A DNA stretch of 16,233 nt from Bacteroidota bacterium (GCA_027371665.1 DAHXMP010000316.1:1-16233), one strand, 5' to 3'. Positions 7,716 through 14,479 are shown, counted from the stretch's first letter. The notes: generated from the sequence alone by a model not told the origin. Numbers and translations are program-made.

Positions 7716-8393
7716 ATGGAAGCCGTTTACCTCAAAAGAATAATCGCAGTTTTTTCAAAAGACACACAAAGCGAGCTTCGTACTCGCTATTCGATATCCG
7801 CAATCCTGCTTTTTATTTTAACGACAATAACAATGATAGCGATAAGCTCTGCGAATGAAAAGCTGAACACAGGCATCTCGGCAGGTATTCTTTGGATTAT
7901 TATGTTCTTTGCCGCAATGACCGGCATTGCAAAAGCTTTCGTCAGCGAGGAAGAAAGAGGGACAGGTTTTCTTTTGAAAATTTATACATCCAGCGATGCT
8001 GTTTATTTCGGCAAGCTCCTGTTCAACATCCTGCTCTGCCTCTTGCTGAATATAACGGCAACATTAATCTATCTTTTGATAAACGGAAGTATTGTTGTGA
8101 AACAGCCTTTAATTTTTATTTTTATGCTCGCTTTAGGTAGTCTCGGCATGGCATCAGGCACGACACTTATATCTGCAATCATAGCCCGTGCAAACGTCAA
8201 AGGTGCATTATTCCCTGTCCTTTCATTTCCCGTTATACTTCCCTTAATCATATCGGGCATAAGCCTGACAAAGCTTTCATTCGAGGGAGGCAGCTTCGCA
8301 GATGCCCGGAGCGATATGCTCCTTATGCTCGCCTACAGCGGTGTCATCATACCTGCCTCATATATTTTATTCGACCTGATTTGGGAAGAATAA
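7716..8393 (+). CDS. ccmB: Haem exporter permease CcmB
   Basis: The 225-residue product is an integral membrane protein with about six hydrophobic segments and the CcmB pattern: an N-terminal KDTQSELRTRY stretch, GILWIIMFFAAMTGIAKAF (58-76), EEERGTG, GKLLFNILLCLLL and a long LFPVLSFPVILPLII segment. By family CcmB is the ABC-type membrane subunit of the CcmABCD complex, which handles haem for system I cytochrome c maturation by releasing holo-CcmE. The length is normal, so the gene seems intact. A GGTGAAG lies upstream of the start. The usual ccmA and ccmC neighbours are absent. The upstream genes encode surface proteins, and the downstream flank is a prophage in the opposite orientation. The window's cytochrome c peroxidase would be a client of this pathway. 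Confidence 0.88.
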   Translation: MEAVYLKRIIAVFSKDTQSELRTRYSISAILLFILTTITMIAISSANEKLNTGISAGILWIIMFFAAMTGIAKAFVSEEERGTGFLLKIYTSSDAVYFGKLLFNILLCLLLNITATLIYLLINGSIVVKQPLIFIFMLALGSLGMASGTTLISAIIARANVKGALFPVLSFPVILPLIISGISLTKLSFEGGSFADARSDMLLMLAYSGVIIPASYILFDLIWEE

Positions 8394-8431
8394 AAATCCA
8401 TTTTTGCAAATTTAGCTTGCTTTGGTGAACG

Positions 8432-8445
8432 AATTTACGTAAATT
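8432..8445. repeat. Perfect 14-base palindrome
   Basis: AATTTACGTAAATT reads the same on both strands, and one further C/G pair forms at 8430/8447 after a single mismatch. It lies 39 bases past the ccmB stop. It could be a protein-binding site or a phage-end site; AT-rich background makes short palindromes easier to find by chance. Confidence 0.5.
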
Positions 8446-8511
8446 TGGTCAGTGTTTAGCCAAATTAACAAAATTGCAATAATATAATGCGATGAAGTAA
8501 TATTTATTCGG

Positions 8512-8541
8512 ATAATTATTTCGACTGACTGAAATAATTAT
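8512..8541. terminator. Inverted repeat, possible weak terminator between convergent genes
   Basis: Arms ATAATTATTTC (8512-8522) and GAAATAATTAT (8531-8541) are perfect complements around the 8-base loop GACTGACT, followed on the plus strand by TTTTC. A terminator for ccmB is plausible by position, but the stem is nearly all A/T and therefore weak. It could instead be a binding site at the prophage boundary. Confidence 0.4.
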
Positions 8542-8568
8542 TTTCAAAATATATTATGCCCCTACTGC

Positions 8569-8630
8569 GGAGCTTTTTCGGTTGTCGTTCTATCATTACC
8601 TATAAATATCGCACTCTGATGGAGCTTTTT
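8569..8630 (+). repeat. Pair of direct repeats GGAGCTTTTT
   Basis: GGAGCTTTTT occurs at 8569-8578 and again at 8621-8630, each preceded by CTG within five bases (CTGCGGAG and CTGATGGAG). Repeated short sites near the edge of a phage block are reminiscent of transposase-binding repeats at Mu-like ends, but two copies are not enough to claim this. Confidence 0.35.
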
Positions 8631-8673
8631 ACATCTTCACATATTAATCTCCATTGGGAATGATATAATTACT

Positions 8674-9822
8674 TCAATTAATCTCAATCTCATCCTCTTT
8701 GAAGCCGTAATTGTTCAGCCAATACTGCTTAGTGAACCTGACACTGCCTGTCTGCGAGATTTTAAGGTCCCTCTCGACTTTCTGCAATGTGTCCTCGTCG
8801 TTAATAAGCAATTCAAACAGCGGATATCCAAACGATGAAAAATTAAGATTGACTATGTGCTTAATGATAGTGTTCATGACCGATTCCACGAGCCTGATAT
8901 CCGAAAGAATCACTTCCCTCCTGACCTTGAAATGAGTCTGTGCGGCGGCATAAGAACCAACATTAAGCTCTGTAGTCAGTGTCTGTGACAGAATTGCCTT
9001 CGATATTTCGGCATTGCAGTGACTGATTAGTTCTTTGTAAAGAGAGACAGAAGAAGTCCTGACAGCTTCGTGCATTTCCAGCTTAATATCCGAAGGAGCC
9101 ACAATCACCGCATCTTCGGTCATGTTTGCAAGCTCGTTCGCCAGTTTCTGGGTCTCGTCATACGTGGAGCCGCGTGTGTACTGTCCCATCAGTATCGGCA
9201 TCCCATATTTTTCCGTGAAATTCACCCAAAACCTGATTGAGCCGTTTTTGAAAGTAACGGGCCAATAGCATTTTCCAAGCAGGGCATGTCCATAAGGATT
9301 CATATATGAAGATTCATAATGAACATTCAGAATCTTGAATGGAGGCGGTTCTTCGCCCTTCGGTTCCCCGGATTTTTTATATCTCAGATTTCCCTTCCCG
9401 TCGTAGAAGAACCATTCCTGTGGCTTTGCTATGATTGCATCAGGCACGATGAACTTCCTGCTTCCTTCGGTAATCTTCCATAAAATTTCCATAGGCTGGT
9501 AGCCGAAAAGCGGGGCCTCCAGTATGTCCCTTTCTATTTGCTGCATGTCGAGCCCGTCGAATATTCCCTCTATTTCCCTGACAATTGCATCCGATGCCCC
9601 ATTCGGCATAATATTATAATCGAGGGATATAACGCCGCTCTTTCTCGACTGGATGCAGCTCCAGACATGAGGGTCGTTCTTCAGTTCGCGGTAAACCTCG
9701 ATTGTCTTCCCCGTATTTCTCAGCACTTTGTCGGGATTCGGCAGCATACCGATATAGCCCAGCAGTGCATTTTGCGATTCCCTCGTAATTAATTCCGCCG
9801 TCAGTTGACTTTTACTCTGCAT
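8674..9822 (-). CDS. Mu gp29-like portal protein (DUF935)
   Basis: This 382-residue protein matches the DUF935/Mu gp29 portal family: PNPDKVLRNTG then YRELKNDPHVWSCIQSRKSGV near the N-terminus, APLFGYQPMEILW, FWVNFTEKYGMPILMGQY in the middle, and SQTLTTELNVGSYAAAQTHFKVRR followed by a helical segment (VMNTIIKHIVNLNF). Portals form the dodecameric ring at the capsid vertex through which DNA is packaged and ejected. It is shorter than Mu gp29 (about 500 residues), mainly at the C-terminus. The ribosome site GAGGATGG precedes the ATG. It is the last gene of the block, right next to the host junction, whereas in Mu the portal gene precedes the protease and capsid genes. I do not know whether the order is native to this phage group or results from rearrangement. 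Confidence 0.9.
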   Translation of the reverse strand: MQSKSQLTAELITRESQNALLGYIGMLPNPDKVLRNTGKTIEVYRELKNDPHVWSCIQSRKSGVISLDYNIMPNGASDAIVREIEGIFDGLDMQQIERDILEAPLFGYQPMEILWKITEGSRKFIVPDAIIAKPQEWFFYDGKGNLRYKKSGEPKGEEPPPFKILNVHYESSYMNPYGHALLGKCYWPVTFKNGSIRFWVNFTEKYGMPILMGQYTRGSTYDETQKLANELANMTEDAVIVAPSDIKLEMHEAVRTSSVSLYKELISHCNAEISKAILSQTLTTELNVGSYAAAQTHFKVRREVILSDIRLVESVMNTIIKHIVNLNFSSFGYPLFELLINDEDTLQKVERDLKISQTGSVRFTKQYWLNNYGFKEDEIEIN

Positions 9823-9832
9823 TTTACCATCC

Positions 9833-10291
9833 TCATTTACTTATTATTAATCCGACAATTATACCAACTACCGTGCCGCCGGTGAACCAGCCTGCGTTTT
9901 CCCACCAGGGCTTCTCTTCTTTTACGGTTTCTATTTTCGTTAACTTTTCGACCTTAATTGAGTCAGGCTGCCTGTTGACTTCCAATGAAAAGAGATTTGC
10001 AGGAAATTCATAGCTTGCCTTTATTGTATCTTTGCCTGTTAATGTATCGAGTCTTGCAACAAAAGGCGATGTTTCAAAGACAGAATCGGACTTCTTTTCA
10101 ATTTTTGCTTTTATCTTATGAAGCCTCAACGGCTCTTGCTTTATTACATGAACCACCGTATCGTGCAATGTAATTATGTCTTTCATATGTTTATAAATTG
10201 TGAAACCATGTTCTTTTTTCAGCATAAATCCAATAATTAGACCTGCAATCAGTGCAGCCAAAGCCAATCCAAGCGAATACTTCTTATTCAT
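9833..10291 (-). CDS. Small membrane protein with N- and C-terminal transmembrane segments
   Basis: A 152-residue protein I do not recognise with certainty. It has a hydrophobic segment at about 7-24 (LGLALAALIAGLIIGFML), a charged and Thr-rich middle (residues 30-125), then PWWEN and a second hydrophobic glycine-rich segment at about 134-151 ending LIISK. Bacteroidota phages often carry similar two-anchor proteins near lysis genes, so a spanin-like or holin-accessory role is possible, but this is inference. Its start overlaps the end of the 97-residue gene by eight bases, so the two are coupled. It lies 10 bases before the portal gene. Confidence 0.6.
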   Translation of the reverse strand: MNKKYSLGLALAALIAGLIIGFMLKKEHGFTIYKHMKDIITLHDTVVHVIKQEPLRLHKIKAKIEKKSDSVFETSPFVARLDTLTGKDTIKASYEFPANLFSLEVNRQPDSIKVEKLTKIETVKEEKPWWENAGWFTGGTVVGIIVGLIISK

Positions 10292-10577
10292 AATGAACCT
10301 CCTTCAAATGTTCGTTCATTCTCTCATTCATATCGTTTAGCCCCATGCTTATTTCATCCAGCCTGAAAGTTATCATCATGTCATAGTTCGCAATTCTCTC
10401 CTCTATTATCGAAAGCCTCTGTTCATGTGCCGAGTGCCTCTTTTCAACGAGAATATTTGCCTTAATTAACTGTTCGCGGCTTTTTCTCATCTCCGATTTC
10501 AATGCAAAAAAGAAGCTCGTCAAAATCCCGAGGAATGTAAAAGCTGTCATCAAAAATTCTATTTTATCCATGTCCAT
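10284..10577 (-). CDS. Small single-pass membrane protein with coiled coil
   Basis: The 97-residue product has one hydrophobic segment (about 8-26, FLMTAFTFLGILTSFFFAL) followed by a charged, heptad-like helix (about 29-92) that predicts as coiled coil by eye. This layout resembles phage holin-associated (XhlA-like) or Rz-like membrane proteins, although classic XhlA has its membrane segment at the C-terminus. It overlaps the following 152-residue membrane protein by eight bases, suggesting a pair acting together at the host envelope, perhaps in lysis. Met3 at 10571 is an alternative start. Confidence 0.6.
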   Translation of the reverse strand: MDMDKIEFLMTAFTFLGILTSFFFALKSEMRKSREQLIKANILVEKRHSAHEQRLSIIEERIANYDMMITFRLDEISMGLNDMNERMNEHLKEVHYE

Positions 10578-10587
10578 TTTCCCATTC

Positions 10588-11271
10588 TTAAAAAAATCCT
10601 TTCATTAAAGCGTTGATGTTTGCCGCATCAGCCGCACTCAGCTTATGATTAAAATTGTAAAATGATGCAATATCGCAAGTCGCATCATAAATATAATTCG
10701 TTACGAGCTGCTGCCAGAGACCCCCGAAAAGAGTTTTTCCGTTCGAAGCAGGATAAAAATTCCCGCTTGAAATCGTATTATCCACAGTCAATGCAACAGA
10801 CTTTCCGTCAACATAAACATTGAGGCTGTTTTGAGAATATGCGATTGTTATTACATGCCATTTCCCGTCGCAGATTGATGTTCCCGGATTGTACCTCTTG
10901 TACGAACCGGAACCCGATAAGACAAGCACGTCTGGCCCGTTATTCCCATCCAACCTGATTGATACAAGCCCGTTCTGTGAATGTTCGGCTATGCAGAAAA
11001 GATAATGAGCCGTGGAATCGTTCTTACTGCTCCTGAAAACGATAACGATAGAAAAAGAGCTGTTACACTCATACTGAAAATCAGTATTTGAAAAATAAAC
11101 CCTGTTCCAATTACCTGCCGTACTCCCGTGTCCTCCTGTAAATGACAAGTAGCCGTTTGAATTAATCGAAGGCAGGCTGCTTCCGGCAAGCGTTCCGTTG
11201 CTCGTACCTGCAAGGTCTGTGAACGTCGTTCCGCTCGCTCTTTTCCCGGTATAATAATTTCTCAATCCCAT
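10588..11271 (-). CDS. LamG/concanavalin-A-like domain phage protein
   Basis: Translated from 11271 the protein has 227 residues (MGLRNYYTGKRASG). A LamG-type jelly roll fills most of it: FSIVIVFRSSKND, LVSIRLDGNNG, CDGKWHVITIAYSQNSLNVYVDGK and a final DIASFYNFNHKLSAADAANI, the usual ending of Laminin_G_3 domains. Such domains bind glycans or surface ligands, so it is probably a virion adhesin or tail/capsid decoration. The frame is open upstream to 11355, but 11271 is preferred: it has GAGG six bases upstream and lies 7 bases after the stop of the fibre gene, whereas the longer form would overlap that gene by 77 bases. Confidence 0.82.
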   Translation of the reverse strand: MGLRNYYTGKRASGTTFTDLAGTSNGTLAGSSLPSINSNGYLSFTGGHGSTAGNWNRVYFSNTDFQYECNSSFSIVIVFRSSKNDSTAHYLFCIAEHSQNGLVSIRLDGNNGPDVLVLSGSGSYKRYNPGTSICDGKWHVITIAYSQNSLNVYVDGKSVALTVDNTISSGNFYPASNGKTLFGGLWQQLVTNYIYDATCDIASFYNFNHKLSAADAANINALMKGFF

Positions 11272-11281
11272 TCCTGCCTCA
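11272..11281 (-). promoter_or_regulatory. Ribosome binding site that decides the LamG gene start
   Basis: On the minus strand TGAGGCAGGA immediately precedes the ATG at 11271. The TGA is the stop of the fibre gene and GAGG overlaps it, giving a terminating ribosome a direct restart point. This supports the 227-residue form over the 255-residue one. Confidence 0.6.
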
Positions 11282-12247
11282 TTCGTGTGCCGTAAAAAGA
11301 TTTTGAGGAACGATATAAGACTTAAGCTGAAGGTCTGCCGGCTTTGTTGAGGCACCTCCTACACCCGTGATTCTCATGCTGATATTATCGTATTGATTCA
11401 CACTGCCAAGATAAGTCCCGCTGTTCGGAATGACATTTCTCATTGCATTTTGTGTCATCAGGTCGAGCGAGGAACCGAATAAAGGTGTGCTTTCCCTGTA
11501 TAGATTTATGGCACATGACGCACCGCTTCCAGCCGCCGCAGTCCTTACTTTTATATCAACGGCAAGAAGCCATGCGAGATAAGGCACATCCAATAGCCAG
11601 GTGCCCTGTGAATTATTTGCGTCGGCAACAAGCTCGCCCGGCAGGCTTATCAGGTGTACATAATCCCAGAACTTCCTGTTTGGTGTTGACTTAAAATCTT
11701 TGTCACCGGCTTCCAGCGATGACAGCACTATGACATTAGCCGTAACCGTGCCTGCATCTCCGGAAGTCGAGCTGATGTAGCCTACACGCCTCACTGTTCC
11801 CGACGAATTTGTGCAGGTAAACAAAGAACCTTCGAGCATCTTTCTGTCGGCATTAGTTCCCGAAAAAGTAAACGAAGAGCTGTTTAAAAATGTTCCATCC
11901 AAATCCACCCACATTCTTAAAAATAAATCGTCAATTGTAACTTTCTTTTTATTATTACCGTCGGATGAATCTTCTATTAATACAATATCGTTATTATCGG
12001 GGCTTGTCTTCTCCTGGAATGAATTTATATCACCTGCACTTCTTTTCAATTGAGAATCGTTAGTTACATTGCCAAGCCCTACCTGCATTTTATCAACATT
12101 GTGAGGATTTTCATTATCGCTGACATGACTCATTGGAGCTTTGGCGTCAAGCTCATCTTGCAAATCGGACTGGTCGGAAAGAGTTCCGCTTATGTCTCCC
12201 CATTTGGTATCGGAACCGTTAACTATTGGAAATAAATTTATAGGCAT
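11279..12247 (-). CDS. Phage fibre-like/virion surface protein
   Basis: A 322-residue protein. The N-terminal third has modular fibre repeats: TKWGDISGTLSDQSDLQDELDAK, then NPHNVDKMQVGLGNVTNDSQLKR, the GLGNV-N pattern common in tail fibres and collar proteins, and IVLIEDSSDGNNKKKVTIDDL. The remaining two thirds (about 110-322) form a Ser/Thr/Gly-rich beta domain with conserved-looking YLAWLLAVDIKVRTAAAGSG and a C-terminal DLQLKSYIVPQNLF. No enzyme motif is visible. Placed directly before the LamG gene, it probably belongs to a receptor-binding or capsid-fibre module. Upstream signal is weak (GAAAGAAA). Most of the sequence is not one I can assign to a named family. Confidence 0.72.
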   Translation of the reverse strand: MPINLFPIVNGSDTKWGDISGTLSDQSDLQDELDAKAPMSHVSDNENPHNVDKMQVGLGNVTNDSQLKRSAGDINSFQEKTSPDNNDIVLIEDSSDGNNKKKVTIDDLFLRMWVDLDGTFLNSSSFTFSGTNADRKMLEGSLFTCTNSSGTVRRVGYISSTSGDAGTVTANVIVLSSLEAGDKDFKSTPNRKFWDYVHLISLPGELVADANNSQGTWLLDVPYLAWLLAVDIKVRTAAAGSGASCAINLYRESTPLFGSSLDLMTQNAMRNVIPNSGTYLGSVNQYDNISMRITGVGGASTKPADLQLKSYIVPQNLFTAHE

Positions 12248-12264
12248 TTTTTTCTTTCAAATTA

Positions 12265-12612
12265 TTATACATAATCAATAATAGCTGTCATTTTACCGCC
12301 ACTAATACCGTTTTTAATAAATTTGATTTTAAAATAGCTGAAATATCCTATGAACAGGAACATTTCCGAATCGGCCTCGTTTGTTGTAGTATTGACACTG
12401 ATTGTTTTTCCGAGTGATTTCAACGATGCATCATTTGAAGCATACACCTCAATTATTCCATCGAGAGTCCCGGTAACATCCTTCCATGTTAATTGCAGCG
12501 ATGATGCAATTCCAATCTTACCCATGTTGCTGACCGGGTCGAGCTTTGCAGGGAACCATTCCGTCTCGAAGTTATCGCTCATAGTATTATTTTTAAAGAT
12601 TTCCGCAATCAT
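12265..12612 (-). CDS. Small virion-associated beta protein, function unknown
   Basis: Starting at 12612 the product is 115 residues (MIAEIFKNNTMSDNFETEW). It looks like a single beta-sandwich: WKDVTGTLDGIIEVYASND, LGKTISVNTTTN, and FSYFKIKFIKNGISGGKMTAII at the end. Similar short proteins sit among structural genes in phages of this group, so a decoration or adaptor role is likely but unproven. The frame is open back to 12663. The 12612 start is preferred because it forms an ATGA overlap with the endolysin stop and has AAGGTG five bases upstream. Met11 of this form (12582) is a third possibility. Confidence 0.65.
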   Translation of the reverse strand: MIAEIFKNNTMSDNFETEWFPAKLDPVSNMGKIGIASSLQLTWKDVTGTLDGIIEVYASNDASLKSLGKTISVNTTTNEADSEMFLFIGYFSYFKIKFIKNGISGGKMTAIIDYV

Positions 12613-13214
12613 TTTTTCACCTTCGTCGGTATAAATCCAATTAATCCTCTTACTCTCATCCATCCCAGCGGCTCATAAATATTTCTTTTCATTATGAACA
12701 CTCCTTCCAGGAACTTATTCCTCTGCCTGTCGAATTTCCTGACATTGAAACCGACAGTAAGAATCCAACCGGCTTTATATACCACAACAATTCTTTCGAT
12801 ATGGCCGAAAACCGTCGTACCTCTCCTCCATACTATTAAATCATGTCTTTGCGGCTTGAATGACGAGGGCAATCCTTTTTTCAAGGCATCGCTGAAAATC
12901 TCATTTGCAAGTCCGGTCCTTTTGATTGGAATATCGTTATTATTTACGTTTAATGATTTGGCTGCTGCCAAAAAACAATAATACTGCCCTGCTGCACAGT
13001 AAGGACTGCCTTTTTTCAAACCGGCAACCTCCAGGTATTTTTCAACATCGCCGTCATTCTTACCGGTCTTTTCGCATGTCCCCACCTTTGCCAGGGCTGT
13101 ATCCAATGAAGCTTCGAGCAATTCTTCGTTACAAGATAAATTGTACTTCCGCTGGGCATAAGAATTTCCTGTCAGGAACAGAATAATTAAACAATAAGTT
13201 AAAATCAATTTCAT
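12609..13214 (-). CDS. Secreted endolysin, Cys/His peptidoglycan hydrolase (CHAP/NlpC-P60-like)
   Basis: 201 residues starting with a Sec-type signal (KLILTYCLIILFLTGNSYA, cleavage likely after A20). The core resembles phage cell-wall hydrolases of the CHAP-like class: EKTGKNDGDVEKYLEVAGL (48-66), the nucleophile region GSPYCAAGQYYCF with Cys73, RHDLIVWRRG (123-132) and FGHIERIV with candidate catalytic His138. By family it cuts peptide or amide bonds in peptidoglycan during lysis. The Sec signal means it can leave the cytoplasm without a large-hole holin. It lies nine bases after the three-membrane-segment gene (holin candidate) and overlaps the next gene as ATGA. AAAGGTTC precedes the start. 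The exact bond cleaved cannot be told. Confidence 0.82.
   Translation of the reverse strand: MKLILTYCLIILFLTGNSYAQRKYNLSCNEELLEASLDTALAKVGTCEKTGKNDGDVEKYLEVAGLKKGSPYCAAGQYYCFLAAAKSLNVNNNDIPIKRTGLANEIFSDALKKGLPSSFKPQRHDLIVWRRGTTVFGHIERIVVVYKAGWILTVGFNVRKFDRQRNKFLEGVFIMKRNIYEPLGWMRVRGLIGFIPTKVKK
12618..12623 (-). promoter_or_regulatory. Ribosome binding site deciding the start at 12612
   Basis: AAGGTG on the minus strand, five A residues before an ATG that overlaps the endolysin TGA as ATGA (12609-12612). The site lies inside the end of the endolysin gene, which indicates translational coupling. Confidence 0.55.
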
Positions 13215-13223
13215 TTTGAACCT

Positions 13224-13514
13224 TTAATTGGAAAATTGTGCAATGTAAACTCCCAGCACCACAAGCCCTACACAGATATGAACGCCCATAAAAATAAAAC
13301 CGAGATTCGAGTTTGCCGCATACCTGCTGAAATCAATCTTCGTATAAGCATATTGTGCCAGCCCGGAAAGAGCAAGTGCTATGCTTTCGACCACGATAAT
13401 CAGGAGAATCGTCCTTATTTCTGTGATGAATGGCTTCGCAAGCAGTAAAGCCAGCAGCCCTATAACAATCCACACTGAATATCTTTTTACAAAATCAATT
13501 ATATTTTTCATCAT
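13224..13514 (-). CDS. Three-transmembrane small protein, holin candidate
   Basis: A 96-residue protein with three hydrophobic segments (about 13-28, 35-57 and 72-93), short charged loops and a short tail, the layout of class I holins. No family can be named from sequence alone. The call rests on topology, size and position directly upstream of the endolysin. GGGAGA about seven bases before the first of two adjacent ATG codons supports the start. Since the endolysin carries its own signal peptide, this protein may act as a pinholin that only depolarises the membrane. Confidence 0.68.
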   Translation of the reverse strand: MMKNIIDFVKRYSVWIVIGLLALLLAKPFITEIRTILLIIVVESIALALSGLAQYAYTKIDFSRYAANSNLGFIFMGVHICVGLVVLGVYIAQFSN

Positions 13515-13539
13515 TTTCTCCCAAATTTTATTTTACAAA

Positions 13540-13977
13540 TCAAAATGTATCGAGCAGGTCGTCCGAAAAAATCCGCTCGCTCCCGTTCTTATTTGAAATA
13601 ATCGGCGGCGGTGCATCTGTCGCAGGAGTCGTTCTTGTCAGGGACACCAACCCAGCCTGTATATCCTTCAGCATCTTAAGTGCATTAATTCTTCGCCATG
13701 TAATAGTCGAAGGCACTGTCGTTTTACAGTAAGCAATTTCAAAAAGCAGTGCTATCGTCAGGTCAACCGATATTTTCTTTATGATTGGATTAATCTCTTC
13801 AATAAATGGGACATCGAACCTTCCGTGCAAATATGAATCAATCATCGTGTCGGCATTATTCCTCGCATAAGCTGTGCGGTCTGTGTTGATTGTCGTTCCG
13901 GTTGAATCACCGGTCAGAACAGCGAGGTCGCTTTCCGAAAACTCTTTCAATAAATCTTCATCTGATGAGTAAGCCAT
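13540..13977 (-). CDS. Mu gp36-like head completion/connector protein (DUF1320)
   Basis: 145 residues. The family pattern is clear: an N-terminal DEDLLKEFSESDLAVLTG, a helix with AYARNNADTMIDSYLHGRFDVPF (56-78), PIIKKISVDLTIALLFE and a final WRRINALKMLKDIQAGLV. By family these are small helical proteins at the head-tail joining interface of Mu-like phages, usually just after the capsid gene, as here. The C-terminal ~30 residues are low-complexity and Pro/Thr-rich, ending FSDDLLDTF. No strong ribosome binding site is seen (AAAGAA only). A 157-base gap holding a repeat separates it from the preceding gene. Confidence 0.86.
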   Translation of the reverse strand: MAYSSDEDLLKEFSESDLAVLTGDSTGTTINTDRTAYARNNADTMIDSYLHGRFDVPFIEEINPIIKKISVDLTIALLFEIAYCKTTVPSTITWRRINALKMLKDIQAGLVSLTRTTPATDAPPPIISNKNGSERIFSDDLLDTF

Positions 13978-14134
13978 TTTTATTCTTTAATTATTATTAA
14001 AATATTATTTAAAACCGTCATCCTGAGCGAAGCGAAGGAACATATTTATATTACATCATTTCAACATTATTTCTTTTCCCACGCTTACGCCCGGGATGAC
14101 TATTATTAACAATTCAGCACCATAATTTAAAATC
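13978..14134. other. Gap between phage genes occupied by a dispersed-repeat-like element
   Basis: No gene is seen. The gap is AT-rich on both sides of the GC-richer element at 14017-14100 described separately. In a tightly packed phage operon such a gap stands out. Confidence 0.6.
14017..14100. repeat. REP/MITE-like non-coding element with terminal inverted repeats
   Basis: An 84-base element bounded by GTCATCC (14017-14023) and GGATGAC (14094-14100). The pairing extends to nine base pairs as RNA with one G-U. The left part (CCTGAGCGAAGCGAAGGA) and the right part (CACGCTTACGCCCGGGATGAC region, 14081-14100) match, from memory, motifs found as intergenic repeats in many bacterial genomes. Its presence between two phage structural genes suggests it moved into the prophage. 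Confidence 0.65.
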
Positions 14135-14479
14135 TTACGGTACGACCTTAATCCTTACAAAACCGGCACCGCTGGAAGAATCGAGAGACCTGCCGTTGAC
14201 AGGCTCGCTTCCCGTTGCCGCTCTTGCCTTGCCGAGGCTCGCAGAAGTAATATCGGTACCCGCGGGAATTGTGGTAGTCGTCTCGATTGCAATAGTCCCC
14301 AACGATACTACCGATGAGTATTCTCCGTTAACCCAGTCAACTTCCGTTACTCCCAAAGCACGTGAGCCGTCATCGCACAAAGAGCCGAGGTGCGAAACGA
14401 ACCTGAATGCCGGCAAATCCTCTACTGCCTTGACTGTCAGGCTTTGAACCGGCTGATATGTCTTATCGCTTATTGACAT
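14135..14479 (-). CDS. Capsid cement/decoration protein (DUF2190)
   Basis: 114 residues, beta-rich and Ser/Thr/Gly-heavy. The DUF2190 pattern is seen in LTVKAVEDLPAFRFVSHLG, ALGVTEVDWVNGEYSSVVSLGTIAIETT and ITSASLGKARAATGS, ending in FVRIKVVP. By family these small proteins trimerise on the capsid surface and stabilise the shell. Position right after the major capsid gene (26-base gap) agrees, and AGGAGA lies seven bases before the ATG. Length is typical. Confidence 0.85.
   Translation of the reverse strand: MSISDKTYQPVQSLTVKAVEDLPAFRFVSHLGSLCDDGSRALGVTEVDWVNGEYSSVVSLGTIAIETTTTIPAGTDITSASLGKARAATGSEPVNGRSLDSSSGAGFVRIKVVP

Larger units (their letters stand above)
8394..8673. other. Gene-free junction between ccmB and the phage genes
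   Basis: 280 AT-rich bases between two convergent genes. No gene, tRNA or clear strong terminator is seen. The stretch holds a perfect palindrome (8432-8445), a hairpin-forming inverted repeat (8512-8541) and a direct repeat of GGAGCTTTTT (8569-8578 and 8621-8630). It is the most likely place for the prophage end, but I could not identify an att site or a TG/CA-type Mu end. Confidence 0.6.

Noticed and set aside
4496..8393. An anti-phage defence system in the surface-protein cluster
   Set aside because: The genes encode envelope proteins and a haem-export permease. No nuclease, NTPase, nucleotide cyclase, reverse transcriptase or toxin-antitoxin motif is visible.
8569..8630. CRISPR-like or Mu-end repeat array
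   Set aside because: Only two copies of a 10-base direct repeat are present, with no regular spacing, so neither an array nor a transposase-binding series can be claimed.
8394..8673. tRNA gene or tRNA-type att site at the phage border
   Set aside because: I saw no cloverleaf or CCA-type tRNA end in this stretch or anywhere else in the window.
12265..12663. The longer 132-residue reading of the small virion protein
   Set aside because: It would overlap the endolysin by 55 bases and has no ribosome site. The ATGA-coupled start at 12612 with AAGGTG is better.
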